64,000 nt of DNA from Paraescarpia echinospica (lineage: Eukaryota; Annelida; Polychaeta; Sabellida; Siboglinidae). The translations under genes and the position numbers were made by a program. Positions 25,201 to 38,206 of the stretch are shown one piece after another. Each line of letters begins with the position of its first letter. Positions within the stretch are counted from its first letter, which is position 1. A model generated the notes under the pieces. That model saw only the letters and a list, made by a program, of their open reading frames with translations, did not search any database and had not been told where the DNA came from. Location of the stretch: assembly GCA_020002185.1 (NCBI GenBank), contig CM034534.1, positions 18,317,587-18,381,586 on the forward strand, read 5' to 3'.

Positions 25201-27030
25201 GCCTGTTGATCGCGAGCCACAAATCAATTAAAATGTCTCCATCAGGTCCGTGCTATCGATATAAGCGTTTTCGCCACCATTTTGATAGAACATATTAAAG
25301 ATCAAGATTGTTTAGTGTTGCGTCATTACCGGGGATAAAGAAACAAGAGGTCGTGCGGAACGTCGTTTCAGTGTACTGTAACAACAGCGTGTCTAATTGC
25401 CTGGCATTGTGCAACAACTGTAAATAACACGTTTACTACACGTTAACACTCGTCTGGCGTGGCAAGCCCTTGTCCCCACCTTGTAATAATGGCGTTTATA
25501 TGGCGCAAAGGCGGCGCGACAAAGTGGGCCTACTTTACCGGGCATAAAAGTGAGGTGCTTCGCGCGCAGTTATAATATACCATGGCAGCATACGAAGCAA
25601 TGGCCCACAAGAGGCTTGATGTGTATTTTCGCCCGGTATCGCCTCGAATCGCGTGGATTTTCCTGCCGCTAAAGCGCTTGCTATGTCGTCTTTCCATGCA
25701 TCGATCATATTCACCTGTTTGTAGGCCTAGTAGTCCGGTTTCTCTCCTTACGCGCACGCACGCAATACGCGTAGGTACACCCGTTCAACAGAGCCGAAAG
25801 ATTAATGATTCCGTCAGAGGCTCCGTTTACCATTGTCGTCTATCTATTTCTTTACTGACGGCAGCGACCGAGCGCGTAGCAAGGCATATCTAGCCTCACA
25901 ACGGCAGGCGACTCGGTTCCCGTGTGCATGGCCGCGGATTGCAAGAAAGAACAAGGCCGCGGTTTTTGTCCCAATAATATGACTTTTTGCATGCGCGGCT
26001 CCAGCAACGTTTCGCGTTGAAATCGAGCTAGGCGCCGAGTGAGAGAAGTATGCATGGACGCTGTCCAGCTATCTGGTGTAAGTATAATATAATTATGACA
26101 TATATAGTATATGATAATAATAGTATAATACATTTCAAAAAGTAAAATAATGGCTTCACATCAGACAAGCAGTTGTCCGTATATATTTTCCCTGATAACG
26201 GTGCATAATATGTTTGGCATCGGCTATGAAATGCGGTCGTGTATAACTGTAAACCTATGTATGCAACAACGGACAGACATACACTTTTTGTAATTTATTG
26301 ATTTATAACAAACTATGTTTCAGTTAAATTATGTAATTGGATCCAAACAATTCTGCTTGCGACACGTTTGTTTACATGTGTAGATTGAGACGAAGCAATT
26401 ATATATGCAGCATAGCAAACTAATTGAATGTATTTATCTTGTATGAATTTATACTTTAAAAACACATGTAGGTAATTAAAGGTATTTTTCCACTTTCTGC
26501 ATTCCCTGGCGCGGAACCGTCGAATTTATCTCACCGGGCTCTCAATCGAGAGAATCTGGGTTCGATTCCTCTTTCTGCCCTTTCGAAATGTTACCAATTT
26601 CGTTCATTCACCGCTGCTTCAGTTCAGTTAGATTTTAAAACAAGTACCTGGCGATTAGGCGTGTGACGATTCGTCAAACTGTCGTTGCAACGCGATAGTC
26701 ATTGTGATAACAGCGTATTTTAAATGGTGAGTTTAACTATCGACACTTATTGTGCGTATCTGTCGTATCTCAGGTCTACTTGTGCCAAACAAATACAATG
26801 TTCATAAGCACACAATTTCAATTTGTAATCTTACATATGAATTAGCACGACCAATCGTTGGCCGCAGCAACGCCATCCAGGAAGACGCCATTATGAGAAT
26901 CTGCTACCTCCAAGGCCGCGCTGTGGCGCCACCCTTACTAATCTTCATCAACAACGATCCCTCTTAGCGAAGTTAGCGAGGATGATCTTGCCATGGGTTG
27001 TCGGGGTCATTTAGTTGTGTATTCCTAGAT
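22269..27030. other. Gene-poor intergenic stretch
   Basis: No gene could be supported in 4.8 kb. Contents include alternating purine-pyrimidine CA/CG-rich DNA at 22510-22745, a TTGG/GTGAG-rich patch at 23265-23350, and a GAGAG-rich patch at 23565-23620. TTCG tetranucleotides lie at 24967-24993, followed by GTGC repeats. A tRNA-like box B (GGGTTCGATTCC) lies at about 26561-26572. The segments 24170-24500 and 25480-25990 are more GC-rich than their surroundings and could be conserved non-coding DNA, but nothing in them is recognisable. Open frames are all under about 105 codons without domains. Confidence 0.45.
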
Positions 27031-28003
27031 GGTTATCACAATGGTAAAACTATCCCCAATGTCACCTGGCAGTAATATTGCAATAGTACTGTACCTATCG
27101 AAACATTATCACAATAATAAAACTATCCCCAATATCACCTAACAATAATATTGCAATAGTACTGTACCTACCGAAACACTATCACAGTAGTAAAACTATC
27201 CCCAATGTCACCTGGCAGTAATATTGCAATAGTATTGTACCTACCGAAACACTATCACAATAATAAAACTATCCCCAATATCACCTAACAATAATATTGC
27301 AATAGTACTGTACCTACCGAAACACTATCACAATAGTAAAACTATCCCCAATGTCACCTGGCAGTAATATTGCAATAGTACTGTACCTACCGAAACACTA
27401 TCACAATAGTAAAACTATCCCAAATGTCACCTAACAATAATATTGCAATAGTACTGTACCTCTCGAGACACTGTCACAATAGTAAAACTATCCCAAATGT
27501 CACCTAACAATAACATTGCAATAGTACCGTACCTCTCGAGGCACTGTCACAATAGTACAATTATCCCCAATGTCACCTGACAATAATATTGCAATAGTAC
27601 TGTACCTCTCGAGACACTATCACAACGGTATAAATATCCCCAATGTCACCTGACAATAATATTGCAATAGTAATGTACCTCTCGAGACATTATCACAATA
27701 GTACAAATATCCCCAATGTCACCTGATAATAATATTGCAATAGTAATGTATCTATCAAGACACTATCACAATAGTACAAATATCCGCAATGTCACCTGAC
27801 AATAATATTGCAATAGTACTGTACCTCTCGAGACACTATCACAATAGTACAAATATCCCCAATGTCACCTGACAATAATATTGCAATAGTAATGTATCTA
27901 TCGAGACACTATCACAATAGTACAAATATCCCCAATGTCACCTGATAATAATATTGCAATAGTAATGTACCTACCGAAACACCGTCACAATAGCAAAACT
28001 ATC
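27031..28003. repeat. 73-bp tandem repeat (satellite), about 13 copies
   Basis: The unit contains AATATTGCAATAGTACTGTA and CTATCCCCAATGTCACCT with a period of 73 bp. Copies near the left alternate between two variants (CACCTGGCAGT with CCAATGTC, and CACCTAACAAT with CCAATATC), a higher-order dimer. Copies to the right carry TACAAATATCCCC and CTCTCGAGACACT and follow a different homogenised type. No coding frame runs through the array. Confidence 0.95.
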
Positions 28004-28008
28004 CTATG

Positions 28009-28086
28009 TCCTATGGGATTTTGTTCTGTGGGAATTTTGTCTGTGCAATTTTGTGCTGTAGGGATTTGTTGTCCTGTGGGATTGTA
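28009..28086. repeat. Phrase-like tandem of a 15-16-bp word (GTCCTGTGGGATTTT)
   Basis: Five irregular copies of a word close to GTCCTGTGGGATTTT directly follow the 73-bp satellite. The reverse complement of the array at 61808-61915 has the same skeleton (GTCCGAGGGGCTTTT), so both look like members of one dispersed repeat style. Confidence 0.7.
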
Positions 28087-28214
28087 TACACTTTTAAAAA
28101 CATATATGCCCAAATTAGCCAAATTACCACCCAATGTAACAGTCGTAAGATGATACGTGTGTAACACATTGTAGAGCGTATTCGTAGATATACCCATTTA
28201 AACAAATGTCCGGT

Positions 28215-28460
28215 TTTGTTCTTCTTCTTATTCTTGTTAATCCTCTTCTTCTTCTTCTTCCCCTTTTTCTTCTTCTTCTTCACTATCACCTTCTTCTTCT
28301 AAAGACAGACAAACAGACATATATGCAAGCTTACTGGCATACAGACTTACATAGAGACAGACGGACAGACGGAGAAACGGAGAGACTGAGAGACGGACAA
28401 AAGGACAGAAGGACGGACGGAGAGAGGGACCGACGGACCGACGGACAGAGACAAGTAACA
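28215..28460. repeat. TTC trinucleotides followed by purine-rich GACGGACA repeats
   Basis: Polypyrimidine TTC/TCC runs to about 28300, then AGACAGACGGACAGACGGAG-type repeats to 28460. The strand asymmetry could form triplex DNA. Open frames (poly-Leu, RTDGQ repeats) are artefacts. Confidence 0.9.
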
Positions 28461-28504
28461 ATTCTTGGAGCTACAAATACATATAAATTTGTCGTCACGA
28501 TAGT

Positions 28505-29270
28505 GCTAAAAATGTTTGTTTAATTAAGGATTTAGTGAACTCATACAAAGGTGCATATTTAAAAAAAATGCTTCATCACACGATAATTCACAGTTAAGAT
28601 AATTTATTGAACTTAGACAATCAGAACTATTTTTCATCGGTTTATCACTAGTAAACGTCAAAATGATGTTAATATATTATACTATTTTAACAATTGACAC
28701 TCGTACATAAATATATAATGCCTTAATAATTAAGAAACGCTATCTAACTCTGTTTAACTGTATTTGTTAAAATTGTAAAAGGTAAGCAAAATAAATATAT
28801 ATTACGTCTTTTTGGACATTGCTAATAACATAACAATTACAAACGCATAATTATATATATATATATATAATTATATGGTGTGTATATATATATATATGTG
28901 TGTGTATATATATATGTGTATATATATATATATATATACACCGTGGATCAACCTCGTTTCTGTAGCAATAAGATTACATTGTAAGTTTGTCAAATAGGTG
29001 TTTCACCATATTTCAGAACGCTACATCAAGTGAGGTGAAAACAATGAACAACACAAAGTACGCATGCTGCAGTGGTCAATACAGTGGCTAACGTTCTACA
29101 TTACAGATGCTACTTTCGATCACTTGGATTTTACTGCGTTAATATTGTTCTTCCAATTTAACGATTCACAAATTAAGACAACAAGAAATTTAGTGGCTTG
29201 AACTCTCTGTATAGTAATATTGCTGATCATTATTGCAACGTCTTTTTATGAGTGTACTCACAAATAATAC
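28505..29270. other. AT-rich stretch with TA microsatellite
   Basis: No ORF or transposon was recognised. A TA/TG compound microsatellite occupies about 28850-28940, ending TATATACACCGTG, a junction word also found after the TA run near 7380. Confidence 0.4.
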
Positions 29271-30490
29271 AACATTAGTTTTTGGCAATGTCCGATGTGA
29301 TAGTTTCTTTACACCTTTTAAAAAATCCGTACAAAGTTCATTTACCTAATCTGCAAGTGACGATGAGAGCGAAATAGATTCGTGTCGTCGGCGAATAAAA
29401 TAAACTTTAATAGATTCGACACATTACCCATGTCATTAACATTATACAGAATCTTGTGGGACACAACACGATATTCGTAAACGCTCAGATAGGTGTCCTT
29501 CCTAACTAAGATATTGTGTTATATTTGATAAGTAACTTTCTTATTCACTGATAAGGAACACCACAAATACCATCAAATTCAAGTTTTGTACTTAGTATTT
29601 GGTGGTCTACTGTGTGGAAGTATTTCGTAGATCAACAAATACACCAATAGCGTGATTTCGTTTATATTTAACAAATTTATAATTTCAGACACACCTTTTA
29701 CCAGAGCACGTGTATAGTGGAAAATTTCCCCTAAACCCATATTGACAAAGATTCAATAGCCACACATTTTTTATAAATGTCTTAAATCTATTTTATATAG
29801 TTTTACAAACTGTTTGCGAATTGTGGAAGCATGGAAATATAGGCCTATGTTTATTAAAATCGCTTTTTGGTTCCTGGTATAAAAAGCGGCATGACCGTGG
29901 CGACTTCCATCAGATCAGGAAATGTTCTAGTTTGAAAATATCAGTTACACAGTATGTGTTATTAATTTTACGATAGAAGCAAATACACTTTTAAAAAGTC
30001 TGAAGTAGTACGTAATATATTGGAAATGTCAGCTATATTAGTTTTGTTTTCAACTTTGTTTCCTTATACAATGAAATGATTAGGGTAATTGGATTATATT
30101 CTGTACACACTATTGAACAGAGTCGTACTCTGGAGACTAGTGTATAAATAAAGTTAATTATTATTATTATTATATTCCTTCCTGGTACAGTTCTCAGTTT
30201 TTCCATGGTTCTGTAATACTATTACGATTTGCATCTAACAATGTACTGTATTATACCTTTCTTAAAAAACTTAAAATTTAGATAAATTCACTGTTTATGT
30301 CTGGGATTGGGTTTCCGCGGGAACTGTCGTACACGACAGTAATATTTTATAAACACGGTTTTTCTTGTTACATGCGTTACTCAGTCCATTTGTAAACCAT
30401 GGTTTATATGCATAAAGATTATTTGTGTTTACAGTGTGTTTGACATGGCAATGTTTGTTTAGTACATCTTAAAAATCACACATAAAATTG
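29270..30490 (-). mobile_element. Decayed LINE remnant, minus strand
   Basis: On the minus strand, the stretch ending near 29345 reads VNDMGNVSNLLKFILFADDT followed by NLFRSHRHLQIR, a good match to RT motif C (FADD at 29381-29395) and its flanks. Upstream RT parts can be sensed only in fragments, with many stops. The part at about 29998-30320 is nearly identical to 34237-34492. It carries a roughly 70-bp insert (about 30102-30172) ending in AATAAAGTTAATTATTATT-type tail, a small retroposed piece. Boundaries are approximate. Confidence 0.65.
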
Positions 30491-30539
30491 TTAGATACCA
30501 AATTGATATATACGATATAATGTGACTTGTGAAAGTGTA

Positions 30540-30732
30540 TATTATTCTGCTACAAAATGTATGATTAGCTCCGATATATATATATATATATATATATATA
30601 TCGGAGCTAATCATACATTTTATATATATATATATATATCGGAGCTAATCATACATTTTATATATATATATATATATCGGAGCTAATCATACATTTTATA
30701 GCAGAATATATATATATATATATATATATAAT
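30540..30732. repeat. TA-centred palindrome with three tandem right arms
   Basis: The left arm CTGCTACAAAATGTATGATTAGCTCCGATA (30548-30577; 30 bases) is followed by a TA run. The complementary core TCGGAGCTAATCATACATTT then occurs three times (from 30601, 30639 and 30677), separated by TA runs; only the last copy also includes TATAGCAG, the complement of the outermost left part. The whole is a hairpin whose right arm was tandemly copied. Confidence 0.9.
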
Positions 30733-32501
30733 ATGTTTGTTTAGTTAAGCCACCAGGATATCCATAAAGAACCAGTTAGCAGTTAACCCACCAATTAGAC
30801 AAGAAATGCCTTTGATGTAGTTTGGAGACCATGCCAGTTGTTACTGGCTGACAGTGTTAACTGCTAAGAACAAGAACTGCCTTCCTCTGTAGAATTATGA
30901 GGTGGCTCAAGTCAGACTGCCTCCTACACTAGTATAATCCGAAGCCAGCAGCCTGGCTAAAAAGTCTAAAGAGAATGTTGAGCCTTTTATATGAACATGT
31001 GCTAACCCTCTCAACAACCAGCAGTCTACGATCAGAAAATATAAATTGCAAACTTCTAATATCAGCAGATTGCTGATTGTAGAGGTGAACGAATACATCA
31101 GTCAGCCAAGTACAGATAGGCACAGTGGCCCACTGCAGTTCTAGAAGGGTATACTATATTAGCAAATTAAACGATGCCTGACACAATTGCACATTAGACA
31201 TGTGTGGTAAATAACATAGTTACAGAAAAAGTCTCAACTTTAATGTGGAACAGGTCAACATTTTGGTGAAAACTCATCTTATTATTCACAACCTAAGACA
31301 ACACAAAACTATTCTTCGATACCACGTCACTTATAAATCTGACTTGTGCTCAGATATCAATGAAAGTGTGCAAAACGGTGATTGTATTTAATCTGAATAT
31401 TCGTCTTGATTATGCACCAAATATTATTTTGTTCAATTGTTAGTGACTAATATGCCGTATAGTTATAATTTCGTCGAACAAAACATGTTTTAACTTTCAT
31501 TCGTTTGACTTTTTCAAACCAAACTTGTCACTTTATTTCGGTGACTTTTTCCTGTGACTTTATTATTTATGACATAATTGATGGTGTCGGTGATGGCGGC
31601 GACAACAAAGATAGGCCCCCATGTGGAGTCAGAACACGCACTGCTACGCTTCAGTGTAGTAAGCACAACATTGTAATTTACCAATTTTAAGAGCATCGCT
31701 AGATGAGAACTAAATGCATACTAGCATGTTTGGTGGTAGAATGCAATGGCAGTGCATTTATGCAGTGTTTGTGTACTTGGCGAAGTTATATTGTAGCCAT
31801 TTGCCTAACGATAACGCGTGTGGTTGAAGTATTACGCTGCAACATTCGGAAGTGGTGGCGGGCATTGTGCGCGCATACGGTTTAAACCTGCTGGATGTAA
31901 TTAATTTTTACGAAACTATTGACGAAACCCAAACACATGATGGCAATTATTCTTCACGATTTTTACGCGCGCAGTTTCCTTATTAACATACACTATGCCA
32001 TCAGTTGGAACTGAACTGTGCTCTTTGCCCTACTATCTCCGTAGTTGTTTAGAAAGCCGTTCTTCCACCAGGCATAATCGACCATTGAATCATACGCAAG
32101 AAGAAGCACGTGACTATAAACTGCCTTTTGCCACTGAGTAGTTAGCCACGACAGAAAAGCGCCGCTACTCAAAATATTTACCCACGGGATGCGCACGCCG
32201 GGGCTGTTTTCTTGCGTAAAAGCAGACGACGTGATTCATGCGATAATCAGGTGAATAAATCTAGGCGGCATTCTGCCCGCCTCCCAAGTCGATGTCTTAT
32301 CCAAACAGTGGGATCTCGGGTTTCCCGTCTCCGCTCCCCGTCTCCCAGTCGTCTCCCAGCCGACTCCCAGCCGTCTCGACTTAATGGACATCGGGCAGCG
32401 GTTATTTCACAGGCAAACCTCGCTCACAGGGGGGTAGTGTTTGGATAAACAGTCACGCGTAGATTTAAACATGTTAAACACTCTTTTAACAGAACAAACA
32501 T
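30733..32501. other. Intergenic stretch without recognisable genes
   Basis: No gene was supported. The word pair TGACTTTTTCCTGTGACTTT at 31541-31560 is repeated at 62370-62389 and belongs to a phrase-like repeat type. The region 32210-32440 is GC-richer and contains TCCCGTCTCC/TCCCAGTCGTC-type short repeats. Confidence 0.4.
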
Positions 32502-32687
32502 GCAGTGGAATCTCGCTATTAAGACCACCCTTAAGATTGGGCAAAAGTAACCTGAATAACGAGGTGACCTTATTAGCCGGACTAATTTCGTATACACGTA
32601 TGGAAATAGTTCGGGACTGTCATGGGGTGGCCTTAGTTGTGAGGTGGCTGTATTACCGAGGTGACCGTAAAGCGATGTTTGAATTTA
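32502..32687 (-). mobile_element. pogo/mariner-like MITE, copy 1
   Basis: A 186-bp element whose left end (GCAGTGGAATCTCGCTATTA + AGACCACC) matches the complement of the right end of the copy at 50161-50348, and whose right end (GGTGACCGTAAAGCGATGTT) matches the complement of that copy's left end. Terminal inverted repeats are about 28 bp. The internal words TAGGAAA-like and GGTGGC/GCCACCTC are shared. There is no coding capacity, so it would need a transposase in trans. Confidence 0.75.
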
Positions 32688-34236
32688 TTTGACGTCCACG
32701 CGTCAAATAGGCACGTTTAAAAATGAACGTGTTTACTAACGAGCCTTGTCAAAGAGTTAAGTTATATTCTCAAGACAGGTCGTACGGCGGGTTAAAGATG
32801 GCTTTGGCGTCAGACGATGGCGGGTTTGTTATCAGGGCTGTCATCTATGCGACTAATCTAGTTTACAGATGACAGGCATTAGTGCTCGGTCGCTTCTGTG
32901 ATGACCTTCGATAACAGCCACCGGCCCACCACTGGTACAGTAGACCCGCGGGCTCCTTAGCTCGGCGATTAGTGAAACCACGCGGCGATCGTCGGTCAAG
33001 AAAATGCTTGAAACGACGTTGTTACTTCGTCATTTATGAATGTGTATCCCGTCACAATTAACCGGGTATTAAGCAACACAGGCCTATTTATAACATTAGG
33101 CAAACATACAGCTGTCTATAGGTTACGTTCCATAAATTGTGTGACTTTGGCAGAAATGCTCACCTTATAACCTAATCTTACAATGTCAATTTAAGAATCC
33201 ATATATATTAAAAGCCAAAATGACATACTTTCTCATTCCAAAAAGGTAAGACACTAAATTTCACGATTTTGCGATTTGATAGCCACTTTGTTGTGGCATG
33301 TCACATATAATAATCGTAATACCAGACATATTATGTTCAAGGTCTACAGCTTGCCAAATTGCACTAAATGAAATCCGATGCAGTGATCGCGCAATTTGCT
33401 TTCAACGAATCGTCCACGAAACGTGCAAAGTGATTAGGATATATGAAATTATTAATTATATATATAATGTATATATATATATATATCCGATGTTCCTTAC
33501 GTCTTTTGATATACGGGAGAGAATGACCACCCCGGCAGAACGGGGATTTCACAGTTTTCCATAAAAGAAATCGTTCCATATATTTCAGGCCATGTATCGA
33601 GAGTCATTCGTATCGAGAGGCCCATTGTGTGCACATTTGTTCATTATTTAATCCAACTATCTTATCTTTCTGAAATTAATCCACGACAAGATGGAAGGAA
33701 AGTAACGCATTTTTAATTCCCCAACGGCTAAGGGTTCTTGCCGGTTTTACGGTTCACAACATTACGCGTATTTGCTGCGATTGTTCCGAGGAGCAGCGAT
33801 CAGTAACTTACGTAAACGCAAAAACCGTTTCAAATTTACGTAACAAAACGTCACTTACGAATGCCTTGAGAAACCGTCTTCCGCGCCAATGTGTGGATAT
33901 AGCGTCATCATTTTCGTCAATGTGTGGGTATAGCGTCATCATTTTCGTCATCATTTTCGTCATCAATTTCGTTAATGTGAGAGCATAGCGTCAACATTTT
34001 CGTCAAAATAATCGTGTTTCGTATGACGGATATAGATTTTTCAGAACATTGCTCCCGTTCAATATGTATATATAGTATGTTTTCAACTTAAGTTCAAGAC
34101 ACTCTTTTAATAGCTTTATGTGTATGCGCAATATTCTTTCATTGGAACTCAGTTTTGGATTCCAAAACATTTGGATGGCTAACGTGTTTGAATAGATGTA
34201 GATGAAACTTCATAATGTTTTATATTATAAAAACTC
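32688..34236. other. Intergenic stretch with short tandem repeat
   Basis: No gene was recognised. At about 33886-34010 the words TATAGCGTCATCATTTTCGT and TCAATGTGTGGG recur three to four times with some truncated units, a small degenerate minisatellite of roughly 36 bp. A TA run lies near 33465-33485. Confidence 0.4.
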
Positions 34237-34492
34237 TGAAATAGTACAGAATTTCTTGGAAATGTCAGCTATATCAGTTTTGTTTTCAACTTTGTTTCCT
34301 TATACAATGAAATGATTAGAGTAGTTGGATTGTTATATATTCCTTCTTGGTACAGTTCTCAGCTTTTTCCATGTGTCTGTAATATTATTACGATTTGCGT
34401 CTAACAATGTACTGTATTATACCTTTCTTGAAAAACTCAATATTTAAAGAAATTCACTGTTTATGTCTGGGATTGGGTTTCCGCGGGATTAT
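34237..34492 (-). mobile_element. Fragment of the LINE family seen at 29.3-30.5 kb
   Basis: It is nearly identical to 29998-30320, including CAGTTTTGTTTTCAACTTTG, CTAACAATGTACTGTATTAT and GGGATTGGGTTTCCGCGGG, but lacks the 70-bp (ATT)n-tailed insert present in the other copy. No long ORF survives. Confidence 0.7.
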
Positions 34493-37400
34493 ATTATAGG
34501 CTGTTTTAATCTTAGGTTCAAAGCTCTATCGTGAGTGTTTTAACATATTATGCCGGCTACTTTTTAAAACGGTAATCTACAAAGTTCCACCTTTAGAAAA
34601 CATATGAATGTATTGTTGCAAAAATAATAAATAATAGTACATGATGTATATATATATACATATATATATATATATGGGTTACATGTTTTAGATAGTGTTC
34701 AATAATTTCCATTAACGGTATTTAACGAATGGTGTCAATATAAATGAAAATAACATATTTTATAAATACATACGTTATTGAGTGTGTTACTCATTATGAA
34801 GTTAGCATAACGTTCGTTAATATATGTGGAAATTTTTACTTCAGTGAACTACTTGTGTGGATTTAGTTAAGTGTGATTTTGGCAATTGGCAAATATTCCA
34901 CTAAATGAAACGTTGAATCTCGATTTTGCTATTGGTTTACTGCTGACCTATATTGTGTACAATATTTCGTTATTATTCGGCTAAACGTATTATTAGAATG
35001 TTCAACCAGTCGCATTAAGCCATGTGCAATATCAATTGCTATAGCTTTACATGTATGTAGTTAATTTCATGTAGCGTCCATGCGATGCACAGTCGTTAAT
35101 ACGCCTAAGCGTGTCCATCAGCTTGCTGCATTTCTTGCACGCAAGTCCAGGCGTCACCTGAAAGGCTATTCTTATATAACATGTCTCGTATGAAACGCAC
35201 TCAGCGTTATCGTATGACGCGTCATCGTGGTATCTCCTGTGTCAGTCGGTTGTGTGTTCAAGGCAGCGTGCGTAACGGTAATCCGCCGTGTTTGCGTCAG
35301 CACCGGGGGTCTATGGGATCGCAAGAGTGGTTGTCAAGAGACGCCACAAAATACGTAGTGCGACTACGTCACTCCGAAATCGGTCTGCGACACAGACGAA
35401 GAAACTCGGCATAGAATGTCCTGACGGCGGCGGCCTTGCCTCAAGAGCGAGACCGGAAGTAAGGGCAGTCGGGTGGGCTCCGTCATAAGACGGGTGTTTT
35501 CCGGTCTCGAGTGGCTTCTGACGTAAAACAATGGACCGAATGTCGCCTTTAAAGCACTGCTAATTGATGTCGCACCGTATACCATTTCAACGACGCTTAT
35601 ACTCGGGTCTGGCGCGCGTCACGCATAAACCTGGAGACAGGCTGTAGGCTTATTCCAGCTGATTTGGTGCAATTTGAATATACGGAGTCTGGTAGAGGCA
35701 GGAATATAGCGAACATAGCCCGACGTTTGGTGGAAATGTTCGAGAAATAGACAATGGGACGAGCCCACTACTAAAAGAAGAAGTTGGGTGGTCTAGCCTA
35801 CTGACAGAACTACGCTGTGATGCGACGACAGTTCCCGGTGCATTCATCCGTGACGACTACTCCAGTACTTTCTAGGTAAACGATGACATGCTTAGAGAAG
35901 CTTGTATGTGTGTCCTCCTAAAATTAAGAATTGTTGCATGCATTGTCGTGTGTCGACCATTAATATAATAATTCATATACAATGCATTGGTTCATATATA
36001 TCGTAATAAAACTTAACGTAACAATAAACTCATAATGTAGCAATTGAATGAAATAGAATATGTATATTATTACACACGTATAATATGCAGTCATTGCATA
36101 CAAGTTTTGACAAGGACTTCGGTAGTAAAGAACACAGTCATCAACATTAAGTTTGAAACTGGCTAAATTCAATCATTAGAACCGTTGCAATGGCAGCGTC
36201 TCGTCCAATTACAGCTTCATGACATTTGCAAAGGTTCGATATGAAATGGTAATGTAGAAAAACCACCTAAAGATAAGAAACAAAAACAGATATACTTTAT
36301 ATGTCGGATAACCCACTGGAATGGAATAACATATGTGCTTGAATTATACGAAAAGGTAGGAGACAAGGTGGAAAGACATGCTTTGGTGCTCCATTATCGT
36401 GTCTAGGCTTGTGTTTGTACAACATTTCGTTACATTATTACAGATGGGGGATTTTGTTTCTTCAAATAATTCGTTACGTTTAGTTATGTTTTGACAATTC
36501 TTTGTTAGAGGAATGGTTTACTATTAAACGTGATAGGCTTATATTTTAAACAAGCAACGCAAACAAGCATTACCAATTTTAGTGAATCTCTTCCTTTAAG
36601 TTATCATATATTCAATATGAGGTTTTCAATAATTCATTCGTCATCCTCCCTGTATTCGCAGTTGTTTTGTTTCGCTTGTAAGCACACATTTCGATTCATA
36701 TGGTCCACGTATGTAAAACAAAAAAATTGCATATTTTGCTCATGGCAAATTCTACATTTTACCATAAAAGTTTTGTTATCCACTTGACGCATATAGCTGA
36801 CTAGTAAACGTTGTCCCCAAAATAATCATGTTAAATTGTAATGCATTTAAAAATAGGTGTGATGGTTGTGGCTTGAGCTAGTATTAAATCTGCAGTCTGA
36901 GTTAAACTACCATTTTAATTGTCTTTATAAAGGTGTATGTACACAATGTGAATGATATTTACTTATTTGGTGATACTTGCTACGTATTTATCACTTTGGC
37001 ATTTAATATGTTATTCGATAGAGTATGCCTTAGTAAAATACACGTATGGCACGCGGATATATTTTTTCGTCTTTGCGCTGTTTTATCTTAATTAAAATTG
37101 CATACTATGTGAACACAATTTGTCATGGAGTTGAGGAAAGTGATAATACAGCTATGATGGTTCACCAGAGATATATATTTAACATAAGGAAGATTGCAGA
37201 ATGTAACTTTAGGAAGTGTCTGGAGCGGGCCCTTAACAAGGATTGTGACATTTTCCAATTTACCCGTTCTAATTTTTTTATTTACTCGTTATGCTCATGA
37301 AAAACCCTGTTACACATGCAGTGGTCATTGACGTCGGAACGTGGTGACTATTCAGGAGGCTGAGGCTATACAAAAAATTCCAACTGCCCCCCCCACAAAG

Positions 37401-37980
37401 AAAAACCTCCTACTGCACCCCCACCCCGAGGCTCGCAAAATACTCAACTTTCAAACTACATTTGTGCACTCGATTTCAAACTTAATACAAGGCCCGTTTT
37501 ATGACAGCGCAAACACTGTTTTGACCTTGTTATTTGGAATATATAGAACCACGTTATGGTCCAACATAACATTGCTATCTTAAAAATAAAATTGCCCAAA
37601 GACCAAGAGACCCATCATTTGAAAAAGACCCGTTGCGATTTTCCAAAACCCCGTTCCAATAACGGGGTAACGGCTCTCTAGTTTAGGGCCTGATCAAGAC
37701 TACATTAGGCCGAGATCTATTGACCGATTGCTGTCGGCGACGAACTTTAAGACGTCTGTGCTTGGCGTCGAACACAATCTGGCGTCCGAATAAAGGATAT
37801 TCAATTTCGCTGATCCCGTTCTGTCGCCCCAGGGTCTGACGTTTGTCCGTCTGGGTGGGTGCCTTAATGGTCACGCCCGCTGTCCGGCGGGGGTAAGCGT
37901 TCCCTAATTGCGAGTCACGTGTCCGGTCGTCAAACCCCGACGCGTGCCTTCGTCATAGTGCGCCGTCTGTTTTGTTTTAT
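34493..37980. other. Region upstream of the homeobox gene
   Basis: No coding gene was supported. The segment 36900-37110 is a diverged copy of 50910-51065 (GTGTATGT.CA.AATGTGAAT..TACTTA, CACTT.GGCATTT, TGTTATTCGA, TTTTATCTTA), so both belong to one dispersed family. The block 35190-35600 is GC-richer, with no recognisable product. A short palindrome CCCCGTT....AACGGGG lies at about 37650-37665. GC content rises from about 37680 toward the homeobox promoter. Confidence 0.4.
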
Positions 37981-38003
37981 CCCCGCTCCTAATGGAAGTC
38001 GTT

Positions 38004-38009
38004 TATAAA
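38004..38009 (+). promoter_or_regulatory. TATA box of the NK4-like homeobox gene
   Basis: TATAAA in GTCGTTTATAAAGTGGCGAG, in GC-rich DNA that stands out from its AT-rich surroundings. It lies about 200 bases upstream of the chosen start codon; transcription would begin near 38035, leaving a 5' leader of about 170 nt. Confidence 0.55.
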
Positions 38010-38206
38010 GTGGCGAGGTGGCGGGCCGGGCTGTCGCACTGACGAGGCGCTCCCGGATATCGTCTGTGTCTTGGGGTGATTCCCGTTCCCTGACCGCCTA
38101 CCGGACCGCGTCTAACTGGTGTGTGCGTTTGTGCTTCTTTATAGGTGGCGGCGGTCTATGGTGCTGCTCGGCTGGCCGGGGGCTAACTATCTGTACTGCC
38201 GCGACC

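Noticed and set aside
26505..26580. tRNA gene suggested by GGGTTCGATTCC
   Set aside because: Box B is good, but no D arm with box A at the right distance, no paired acceptor stem and a poor T stem were found; at most a decayed SINE head.
27031..28003. CRISPR array
   Set aside because: Units are contiguous 73-bp tandem copies without unique spacers, in a eukaryotic genome.
35181..35600. GC-rich block with several ORFs of about 70 residues in different frames
   Set aside because: The frames are short and mutually overlapping, with no recognisable motif; no evidence beyond base composition.
38018..38206. Upstream in-frame ATG at 38018 as the start of the homeobox protein
   Set aside because: It lies only 9 bases after the TATA box, before the expected transcription start, and the extra 63 residues are unlike NK proteins; the ATG at 38207 has a near-perfect Kozak context.
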